Part shown: piece by piece, positions 44,993 to 51,879 of the stretch
How positions within the stretch are numbered: the stretch's first letter is position 1
Layout of the letters: each line of letters opens with the position of its first letter
DNA from: Rhodoferax sp.
GTDB taxonomy: Bacteria; Pseudomonadota; Gammaproteobacteria; Burkholderiales; Burkholderiaceae_C
Assembly (NCBI RefSeq): GCF_030697375.1
Contig: NZ_JAUYQD010000044.1
Location: 124,001 to 188,000, forward strand
DNA length: 64,000 nt
Reading direction: 5' to 3'
Translations under genes and position numbers: made by a program
The notes under the pieces: model-generated
The model's input: the letters and a program-made list of their open reading frames with translations, nothing else
The model's database searches: none
What the model was told of the DNA's origin: nothing

Positions 44993-45017
44993 AGTTAATT
45001 GCAAAATGCAAATAACT
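44993..45017. promoter_or_regulatory. NrtR-type operator between nicotinamidase and nrtR genes
   Basis: AGTTAATTGCA-AAA-TGCAAATAACT is palindromic at 10 of 11 arm positions, and its left arm is identical to that of the site at 31732-31756. It lies in the divergent control region, 44 bp from the nicotinamidase start and 113 bp from nrtR, so it can serve repression of the operon and autoregulation. Confidence 0.75.
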
Positions 45018-45129
45018 ATTTTTATAAAAATCTAAAATCACTTTGGCCAGATACTTAGAGCAATTTTTGCGAAATGGCACAGCGGATGCCGCGCAAGTGA
45101 GTTTCGTTAAGGGCTAAAATGAAAAAACC

Positions 45130-45837
45130 ATGCCAACCCCTGATTCCAACCCGAACATCATCGTCACCGTGGACGTGGTGTTGTTCACATTGCGCGACAA
45201 AAAACTGCACCTGGTGCTGATGCGCCGCCCGAACGAGCCCTTTGCGGGCCAGTGGGCGCTGCCCGGTGGCTATGTGCACAGACTAGAAGACGCCGACAGC
45301 CTGGCCGCCGCCCTGCGCGTGCTGCGCAGCAAGACCGGTATCGCCCCGCCCTACCTGGAGCAGCTCTACAGCTTTGCCGATGGCGCACGCGACCCGCGCG
45401 GCTGGTCGGTGAGCCTGAGCTACTTTGCGCTGGTGGACGAAGCCGTGCTGACCAACGCCCAGGCGGCGGCGCCCGGTTTTGATCTGGTGGAGGTGAACGC
45501 CGTGCCGCGCCTGTCCTTCGACCACAACCGCATTTTTGAGGTGGCGCTCAAGCGCCTGCGCGACAAAAGCGCCTACTCCACCCTGCCCTGTTACCTGCTA
45601 TCCGAACAGTTCACCTTTGCTCAGGTGCATGAGACCTACGAACATGTGATGGGTGTGGCGCTGGACAAGAGCGCATTCAGGCGCAAGCTGGCCGAGATGG
45701 ACGTGCTGGAAGAATGCAAAGGCCAGCGTGTGGGCGGCGCACACCGGCCGGCGCAGTTGTTTCGCGTGAAGGCGGATCTGGCCAACCGGCTGCGGCTGCT
45801 GGACAGACCGCTGGCGCTGCATTCGTTGGCATCCTGA
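45130..45837 (+). CDS. nrtR: NrtR, Nudix-related repressor of NAD metabolism
   Basis: The 235-residue protein has an N-terminal Nudix-like domain (about 8-140: TVDVVLFTLRDKKLHLVLMR, then GQWALPGGYVH) and a C-terminal winged helix (about 155-225: FTFAQVHETYEHVMGVALDK, then SAFRRKLAEMDVLEE). The Nudix box has lost its catalytic REx2EE glutamates (RVLRSKTG instead), as in NrtR proteins that sense ADP-ribose rather than cleave it. Targets in this window are predicted from two palindromes: the pncB operon, the ADA-SLOG-Nudix gene, and the nicotinamidase operon. Confidence 0.9.
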   Translation: MPTPDSNPNIIVTVDVVLFTLRDKKLHLVLMRRPNEPFAGQWALPGGYVHRLEDADSLAAALRVLRSKTGIAPPYLEQLYSFADGARDPRGWSVSLSYFALVDEAVLTNAQAAAPGFDLVEVNAVPRLSFDHNRIFEVALKRLRDKSAYSTLPCYLLSEQFTFAQVHETYEHVMGVALDKSAFRRKLAEMDVLEECKGQRVGGAHRPAQLFRVKADLANRLRLLDRPLALHSLAS

Positions 45838-45845
45838 GTGGCCTT

Positions 45846-46589
45846 TCACCGTTTGGCCGTTTTCGCCACCGGCGGCTTCTTGGGGGCCGGCTTGCTCTTT
45901 TTGTCGCCTTGGTCCAGGCACAGCAAGGTGTCCACATAGGACATATACCGGTTGAGGTAGTCGGGCGAGATCTCCCGCATCAGCGCCAAGGAGCGCACCA
46001 CCAGCATATGCGAGTTGATCGGCCCGGCGTTCTTGGGTGCTTGGCCCAGCGCTTGCGCCACCTGCTTCTCCACGCTGAGTTTGGACCAGGTGTTTCTGAA
46101 ATACCGCATGGTTTTCAGCTCGGAACGCGAACCCACCTGCCCCGCCCCACCGGTCTCCCCCACTGCCGAAGCATGCTGCGCCATATAGCGGGCAAGGTCC
46201 CCCAAGGACGAAGCAGTGCCGCTTGGCTTCAGGGTGGTAATGTAGCGATGCAGTCCTTTGAAATCGCCGCGCTCGAACAGCCGCTGCAAGGCGTCTGCGG
46301 CCTGTGGATGGTGCGGCACCGTGGCGTCGATGGCGCCCTGCGCATCGCCTTGTGCTTGCGCGAAGCGTTCTCTGAACACCGCCATCGCCCGCGCCAGCTT
46401 GTCCTCCAGCAGGCCTTGGACCTTGCCTTGCTGGGCATGCGTGCGCTGGGCCAGCACTTCAAGGTAATGGAGCCCCACGGGGTCAAACTGCCCCGCACCG
46501 GCCTGGCGCAAGGAGGCCATTGCCATGCTGAATTCAGGGGGTTGATCCGCCGGCGAATGCGGGATTCCGCCGGGACCGGATTCACTCAT
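45846..46589 (-). CDS. DUF2894-like protein of the motor operon
   Basis: The 247-residue protein has no membrane helix or signal. A Gln/Ala-rich helical N-terminal half (about 30-115) is followed by the more conserved YFRNTWSKLSVEKQVAQAL and NSHMLVVRSLALMREISPDY, and a Lys/Pro-rich tail. It matches the DUF2894 family in context: last gene of the DUF3348-DUF802-OmpA-DUF2894 set. Function unknown; a cytoplasmic effector or regulator of the motor is a guess. Confidence 0.72.
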   Translation of the reverse strand: MSESGPGGIPHSPADQPPEFSMAMASLRQAGAGQFDPVGLHYLEVLAQRTHAQQGKVQGLLEDKLARAMAVFRERFAQAQGDAQGAIDATVPHHPQAADALQRLFERGDFKGLHRYITTLKPSGTASSLGDLARYMAQHASAVGETGGAGQVGSRSELKTMRYFRNTWSKLSVEKQVAQALGQAPKNAGPINSHMLVVRSLALMREISPDYLNRYMSYVDTLLCLDQGDKKSKPAPKKPPVAKTAKR

Positions 46590-47227
46590 GGGGCGGCATT
46601 TTTCACATTGGCGCTTTTGGGCACGGGCGCCATTTCCACCCGCCGGTTCTGGGAGCGCGCCGCGTCATCGACGTTGGGCGTGACCGGCTGCTCGGCCCCA
46701 AAGGCGGCCGCGAAAACCATGGACGCGGGCATGCCTTCGTCGATCAGGGTGCGGGTGACGGTCAAAGCCCGTTGCGCCGACAACTCCCAGTTGTCAGCGA
46801 AGCGGCTGTTGCCCTCCCGTATCGATTTGTCGTCGGTAAACCCGCTCACCATCAGCAGCTCATCCCGCGCGCCCAGGTAGGCGCGCAAGGGCGGTACCAG
46901 GCTGTTCAAGAGTTGCCGGCCCTCCGGCTGCAACTGGTCCGAATTCAGCGAGAACAAAACGCGCCCGCTGATGCCAATACGCCCGTTGTTCAAAGTGATG
47001 CGCCCGCTGGCCAGCGGAATCGCCAGGGCTTTTTCCAGGCTGATGCGGCGCTGCTCTTCGATCTGGCGCTTTTTTACCTCGGCTTCCAGGTGGGTTGCCA
47101 ACTCCATTTGAAAACCCAACACGCCCACCAGCAAGAGCACAAAAGCGCCGAGCAAGCCCGACATCAGGTCGCCAAAAACAGCCCAGACCGGTGCGGTTTG
47201 CTCAACACCGGCGTCGATGTCTTCCAT
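46586..47227 (-). CDS. MotB/ZorB-like OmpA-domain protein
   Basis: The 213-residue protein has one N-terminal membrane helix preceded by WAVFGDLMSGLLGAFVLLLV, where Asp20 stands at the membrane edge as does the proton-carrying Asp of MotB, TolR and ZorB. A charged helix (about 45-68) and an OmpA-like peptidoglycan-binding domain follow (FSLNSDQLQPEGRQLL, VSGFTDDKSI, NRRVEM). It should anchor a stator-type complex to the cell wall together with the DUF802 protein. Overlaps both neighbours (1 and 4 bp). Confidence 0.82.
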   Translation of the reverse strand: MEDIDAGVEQTAPVWAVFGDLMSGLLGAFVLLLVGVLGFQMELATHLEAEVKKRQIEEQRRISLEKALAIPLASGRITLNNGRIGISGRVLFSLNSDQLQPEGRQLLNSLVPPLRAYLGARDELLMVSGFTDDKSIREGNSRFADNWELSAQRALTVTRTLIDEGMPASMVFAAAFGAEQPVTPNVDDAARSQNRRVEMAPVPKSANVKNAAP

Positions 47228-49242
47228 CAGCGCACCTCTTCGGCCAACTGGGCTTGCTTGGCCGGGAGTTGGCGCAGCTCTTCAAAAATTTCTTTTTGCG
47301 ACATCAGGCTCAGGTCAATGATTTCACGGGCCTGGGCCACGTAGTAGGCGAGTTGTTCGTCACTGCGCGCCATGGATTTGTCCATCGCCCCTTCGATGCG
47401 CTGCAGGTTGGCAATCAGCTTCTCGTTGGCGTCATTGAAAGAGTGCACCGCAAAACCGAAGGCCTCGCTCAAGCTCGATACCTCGACCGCACTGCTGGTG
47501 ACGTGGGCGGCAATGTCGGAGAGCTTGTTGGCCTCTGCACCCACTTTCGCGGAAAACTCGCTGCCAGCGGCATTGAGCGCCACCGCCGAGGAGGCCACCA
47601 GGGTGTCGATCACCGCACGCTGTTCCACGGATGCATGGTGGATGGAGTCCAGCAGTGCATTCAGGGTTTCCATGATGCGGCCGCGCTCCTCCAGCAGCGC
47701 GTTGTCGCGCGCGACACTGTGGGAGATTTCCTGGCGCAACTGTCCAATGACTTCTGCCGCCGCCCGTGGCGCTTCCGAGGCGGTTTGGATGAGCCGCGTG
47801 ATCGGGTCTTCCAGCGCGGTGCCCAAGGTGCTCAGATGGTGGGTCAGCGCAGTTTGCAAGTCGCCCAACCGCTCCACTGCGGCGTGGCCACGCTGGGCCT
47901 CGTCTTCCCGGAGCGCACCGAGTTCGGTGCGCAAGAGGTGGACCAGTTGGTCCATGCGTTCGCCGTTTTGTTGCACCCATGTGGCTTCCGAGGCGATGCG
48001 CGACTGCACCAAGTCCTCCGAGCAGGTCATCAAACGGGTGACTTCGCCCAGCGTCTGGCGGGCGCTGGTCTGGGCCTGTTCGGTGATGTCCTGCGCGGTC
48101 TGGGTCAGGGTGTTGCAGATGAGCTGCTGTTGGGACAGCGTTTGCGCGCCCGTGTGCTGCCATTCGCGGTGCAGTGTTGCCGCCACGGTTTCCAGCGATT
48201 GTGTCCAGGCCAGCAGCCGCTGTTGGTCGTTTGCCGTGTGTTCGGCCTGCAAGCTGGCGGCGGTGGCGCCGAGCCGTGCAGACAGTCCATCGAGTTGCAG
48301 CTGCGCCGTATCGACCATGCGTTCGTGCATCAGCTTCGCTTCTTGGGCGATTCCCGCCATGGCGGCTTCGACCACGGGTTGCAGGCTTTCGCCGGCCACA
48401 TGCGCGCTTTGGGTCAGGCTGTCGCGCAGGGATTGGTCCACGGCGCGCGCCAGATCGGTGTAAACACCTTTGACATTGCTGTGAAAGCTTTCCTGGTTGG
48501 ACAGCAGCCGTTCATTCAACTGCTGGCCCATGCGCTCCATCTGCACCATCATGGCCTGCAGTTGGCCAACCACTTCCGGCAGGGCTTGGGATTGGAACTG
48601 CAGCGCCTTGTAGGTTTCCTGGCGCTGGTGGGTGAGCGAGAAGCCGCGCAAGGCGGTCGCGATTTGGGTGTCCAGCCGTTGCGCGGTCTGCAGTCTTTCA
48701 CGTCGGCTCAGGGCCGACATCAGGCCCAGCATCGCCGACGCGGCCACCCCGGCCACGGAGGTGCCAAACGCCAGGCCCAAGCCCTTGATCGGTGCCGCCA
48801 ATGCCGAGCGAATCGCTTGCAGATCGGTCGTGCCTTCCAGGGCAAAGACGGCGCCGTTGAGGGTGACCACCATGCCCAGAAAGGTGCCCAGCATGCCCAG
48901 CATCACCAGCAGCCCCACCAGATAGGGCGTGAGCGCGGGGCCTGGTAGACCGATACGCTCGCCTTCTATGCGCAGCCGCACGGGGTTCTGCAGTGACGCA
49001 TGCACGTTGGCGAGCCAGCCGTTCAGGCTCGGCAGTGGCTCAGGAATGGCCGCCAGCGCGGTGGCCAGGGTGGCGGTGGCCTGACGGAACTGGCGCAATT
49101 CGAGCGCGCCAAAGACATACACCGCACCAATGACGGCCGTCATGGTCAAAGCCAGCAGATTGGCGCCAACAAACCCGGAGCCGACCCAAACGACCGCTGC
49201 GGCGCCCAACACAAAGGCGGCTGTGAACAAATGCTTCTTCAT
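47227..49242 (-). CDS. DUF802 protein: MotA/ExbB/ZorA-like channel with long coiled-coil tail
   Basis: The 671-residue protein has two N-terminal membrane helices (about 4-48) and two more (about 106-130 and 153-178) whose sequence, GLLVMLGMLGTFLGMVVTLN and IKGLGLAFGTSVAGVAASAM, is the MotA/TolQ/ExbB proton-channel core. About 490 Gln/Ala/Glu-rich, coiled-coil residues follow. This layout is like ZorA, the channel subunit of the Zorya anti-phage motor, which also carries a long intracellular tail. It pairs with the MotB-like protein encoded next. Physiological role unknown. Confidence 0.8.
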   Translation of the reverse strand: MKKHLFTAAFVLGAAAVVWVGSGFVGANLLALTMTAVIGAVYVFGALELRQFRQATATLATALAAIPEPLPSLNGWLANVHASLQNPVRLRIEGERIGLPGPALTPYLVGLLVMLGMLGTFLGMVVTLNGAVFALEGTTDLQAIRSALAAPIKGLGLAFGTSVAGVAASAMLGLMSALSRRERLQTAQRLDTQIATALRGFSLTHQRQETYKALQFQSQALPEVVGQLQAMMVQMERMGQQLNERLLSNQESFHSNVKGVYTDLARAVDQSLRDSLTQSAHVAGESLQPVVEAAMAGIAQEAKLMHERMVDTAQLQLDGLSARLGATAASLQAEHTANDQQRLLAWTQSLETVAATLHREWQHTGAQTLSQQQLICNTLTQTAQDITEQAQTSARQTLGEVTRLMTCSEDLVQSRIASEATWVQQNGERMDQLVHLLRTELGALREDEAQRGHAAVERLGDLQTALTHHLSTLGTALEDPITRLIQTASEAPRAAAEVIGQLRQEISHSVARDNALLEERGRIMETLNALLDSIHHASVEQRAVIDTLVASSAVALNAAGSEFSAKVGAEANKLSDIAAHVTSSAVEVSSLSEAFGFAVHSFNDANEKLIANLQRIEGAMDKSMARSDEQLAYYVAQAREIIDLSLMSQKEIFEELRQLPAKQAQLAEEVR

Positions 49243-50012
49243 TGATGTTTTGTTATTTCGTGGTTGAGGGCTTCCATCAGCCCCAATGTCGGTTGCAAAC
49301 GCAGGTCCAGCTCCGCCAGCAGCACCGTTTGCAGTTCATGGTGAAAACACGCCAGCCAAGCGCCGGCCTGCATCCACGCGGCAGGGTTGTCGGCTTGCTG
49401 GGCGTCCACCAGCGTCTGCTGGTGTGTTTTGAACAAGTGCTCAAACCGTTTTCTAAGCAACGCAGGTACCGTCGCCAGCAAACTGGCCTCGCGCTCCCGC
49501 AGTATCCCGTCCAGGGCCGCATCCAGGGCGGCCAGCTTCTGGAGCGGTGGCGAGGCGCTTGCCAGCACATCCCGCACATTCACCCGCAGGGGGCGAACAC
49601 TCAAATCCATGTCGCGCTGGTGCGCCAGATAACAGCGCCGGTAGGGCGCATACGCTGCCGCCAAGTCCATGGGCACGCCGGGCTGGGGCGTGGGCATTTC
49701 CAGGCGGGTCTTGCCCCCGTTTGGGGCGCAACTCTTCGTGATCGAATCCGCCAAGGCCGCCCGCACCCGCGCAAATTGCGCAGCCACGGCCATACGCGCG
49801 GAGGATGGCCCCCCGGACGGCACAGCGGGCGTGCTGGTGGTAGGGGCGTCGTGCGCCGCACGCAGGGTGATGGCGTCGGTAAAGTCCAACCACAGGCCCA
49901 GTTTTTCTGCAAAAGCATTCCCCGGCTCGACCGCATCCACCATGGCCAGGTCGGCGAAAAAACGGATGAGCCTGGAACTGTGGAGGTTTGTACGCGGCAG
50001 GGCTCGCGTCAT
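49239..50012 (-). CDS. DUF3348-like protein of the motor operon
   Basis: The 257-residue soluble protein starts MTRALPRTNLHSSRLIRFFA, typical of the DUF3348 family, and continues with DAVEPGNAFAEKLGLWLDFT and a helical C-terminal half (RKRFEHLFKTHQQTLVDAQQ). No enzymatic motif, signal or membrane segment is visible. First gene of the four-gene operon, with its stop overlapping the DUF802 start by 4 bp. Function unknown. Confidence 0.75.
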   Translation of the reverse strand: MTRALPRTNLHSSRLIRFFADLAMVDAVEPGNAFAEKLGLWLDFTDAITLRAAHDAPTTSTPAVPSGGPSSARMAVAAQFARVRAALADSITKSCAPNGGKTRLEMPTPQPGVPMDLAAAYAPYRRCYLAHQRDMDLSVRPLRVNVRDVLASASPPLQKLAALDAALDGILREREASLLATVPALLRKRFEHLFKTHQQTLVDAQQADNPAAWMQAGAWLACFHHELQTVLLAELDLRLQPTLGLMEALNHEITKHQ

Positions 50013-50226
50013 ACGTATAGGTGATTCAAATCGAAAAGAAGGGCTTGGGCACCCGTTGGGGGCAGGCCGGGCCAAGCCGAATAAGCATCGTCGGCGCAGG
50101 AATCCCAAGGATTCCCTGGGCTGCCAGCCCATGGCGTACGTGCGGCAGCGATTGTATCGTGGTCAGCGCGCAGCCAGCCCAAGGCGCGCAGGCCACGGCA
50201 CCACGCCCGCAACAGACCGAGCTTTC

Positions 50227-50284
50227 ACTATCAAATTAATAGCTGCTTGCGCAGTATCTACGGGGGCTAGAGGCCGATTTGGCT
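50227..50284 (+). repeat. Dispersed Comamonadaceae-type repeat, copy 4
   Basis: The copy reads ACTATCAAATTAATAGCTGC then TTGCGCAGTATCTACGGGGG then CTAGAGGCCGATTTGG. It lies directly against the stop codon of the HAD-family gene, within the 271-bp gap after the DUF3348 start. The rest of that gap (50013-50226) shows no gene and must contain the promoter of the motor operon. Confidence 0.85.
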
Positions 50285-50976
50285 CACACCCAGAGCGCCA
50301 GCAGCTCGGTCAGGCGGGTCACCGTGTGGTGGGGTTGTTCCGCATGGCTCCAGGCATGGCCCTCGCGGTTGACCCACACGGTCTGCATGCCCGCGCCCAG
50401 GGCACCCAGCACGTCCATGGCCGCGTCGTCCCCCACATGCAAGACCTGGGACGGGGGCACGCCGGCCTTGTCCGCCGCCGCATGGAAGATGCGCGCATCC
50501 GGCTTGGCCACCCCAAAGATGCTGGAACTCACGCTGGCCACAAAGAATTGCCCCAGCCCCACCCGATGCACATCGGCATTGCCGTTGGACACCGCCACGA
50601 TGGGAAAACGCGCCGCCAACACCGCCAGCACTGCCGTCACGTCGTCAAACAGCTCCACCCGCATGCGTTCGGCAAAAAACACCTCAAAGGCGGGCTCGGC
50701 AAGCTCGGTGTCTTCCTGGGCGCGGTGCAAGGCGGTGCGGATCGATTCCCGGCGGATGGCGCTCAGGTCATGGCCGATCTCGGGGCGGGTTTGCACCACA
50801 TGCTCACGCACCGCCAGGCGCGCCTGCGGGTCCGCAAACACGGCAGCGGCGCCCGGCGCCCGCTGTGCCAGCCAGGTGGCCAGGGCCTGCTCCGCCCGGT
50901 GGATGGTGGGCCAGATGGGCCACAAGGTGTCGTCCAGGTCCAGGCTGATGGCCTTGATGCGTGCAATGTCGAGCAT
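50284..50976 (-). CDS. HAD-superfamily hydrolase (YigB-like)
   Basis: The 230-residue protein shows all HAD motifs: ISLDLDDTLW (nucleophile and acid Asp), VAVSNGN (Ser/Thr motif), the lysine in FGVAKPDARIF and HVGDDAAMDVLGALGAGM. It belongs to the DxDxT phosphatase branch and should dephosphorylate a small metabolite in the cytoplasm; the substrate is not evident. The ATG at 50976 is chosen because HAD homology starts at once. Confidence 0.88.
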   Translation of the reverse strand: MLDIARIKAISLDLDDTLWPIWPTIHRAEQALATWLAQRAPGAAAVFADPQARLAVREHVVQTRPEIGHDLSAIRRESIRTALHRAQEDTELAEPAFEVFFAERMRVELFDDVTAVLAVLAARFPIVAVSNGNADVHRVGLGQFFVASVSSSIFGVAKPDARIFHAAADKAGVPPSQVLHVGDDAAMDVLGALGAGMQTVWVNREGHAWSHAEQPHHTVTRLTELLALWV

Positions 50977-51077
50977 GGGTGTGTGCAAGGGGGGGTGAAA
51001 AGAGGGGGCTGCGCCCGGTGGCCCAAAGTATCGCACCCTGGGTTGCCCGCTGGGGATTTGGGGGAAATGGGTATGCG

Positions 51078-51797
51078 ATGATGGCCGTTATGCACCCCAC
51101 CCATCCCTCTGCTCCCCGCCCTGCCCCTGGCTCCGTCGTGCTGCTGGGCGCCACCGGCGCGGTGGGCCAAGAAGTGCTGCGCGCCTTGTTGGACCTGCCA
51201 CAAGCCGTCCAAGTCACCACGCTGGGCCGCCGCCCGGTCAACACCCCCACCCATGCCCGGCTGCAGCAACGGGTCGTGGACGTACACACGCCCGCCAGCT
51301 ATGCGCCCTGGCTGCAGGGCCAGCAGGCGGCCATCTGCACCTTTGGCGTGGGGCAACCGTCCCAGGTGAGCCGCTCCGAGTTCCTGCGGGTGGACAAAGA
51401 CGCGGTGCTGGCCTTTGCGCTGGCCTGCAAACAGGCCGGGGTGGAACACTTTGAACTGCTGGGCTCGGTGGGGGCCGACGCCGCATCGCGCAGCCACTAC
51501 CTGCGCACCAAGGGCGAACTGCGCGACGCCCTGGTGGCGCTGCAGTTCAAGCGCCTCAGCATCTTCCAGCCCTCCATGATCCTCACGCCCGCCAACCGCT
51601 ATGGCCTGAGCCAAGCACTGACGCTGGCGCTGTGGCCCAAGCTCACCTTCTTGCTGGGCGGTGGCCTGCGCAAGTACCGGGGCATTGCGGTGGGCACCCT
51701 GGGCGCGGCCATGGCGCGCAACCTGTTTGTGCCCAGCCCCGCCCTTGAAATACTGCATTGGCCGGAGTTCATGGCCCTGAGCACCGCCCCGCGATAG
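51078..51797 (+). CDS. NAD(P)-binding Rossmann protein (HTATIP2/SDR-like)
   Basis: The 239-residue protein opens with a Rossmann dinucleotide motif, VVLLGATGAVGQEVLRALL, and has LGRRP, ICTFGVGQP, FELLGSVGAD and YLRTKGELRDAL (a Tyr-x3-Lys pair), typical of atypical short-chain dehydrogenases of the NAD(P)H-binding class. Substrate unknown. The start may be 51078 or 51090 (MHPTHPSAP). A repeat copy follows its stop. Confidence 0.82.
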   Translation: MMAVMHPTHPSAPRPAPGSVVLLGATGAVGQEVLRALLDLPQAVQVTTLGRRPVNTPTHARLQQRVVDVHTPASYAPWLQGQQAAICTFGVGQPSQVSRSEFLRVDKDAVLAFALACKQAGVEHFELLGSVGADAASRSHYLRTKGELRDALVALQFKRLSIFQPSMILTPANRYGLSQALTLALWPKLTFLLGGGLRKYRGIAVGTLGAAMARNLFVPSPALEILHWPEFMALSTAPR

Positions 51798-51812
51798 GCA
51801 CCGGGCCGGACT

Positions 51813-51873
51813 TTTGCTACCAATTTAGTAGCTGCTTACGCACATTCTACGGGGGCTAGAGGCATTTTTGGCA
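51813..51873 (+). repeat. Dispersed Comamonadaceae-type repeat, copy 5
   Basis: TTTGCTACCAATTTAGTAGC then TGCTTACGCACATTCTACGG then GGGCTAGAGGCATTTTTGGC. It fills most of the 82-bp gap between the convergent stops of the Rossmann-protein gene and the helicase gene. Confidence 0.85.
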
Positions 51874-51879
51874 TTGCAT

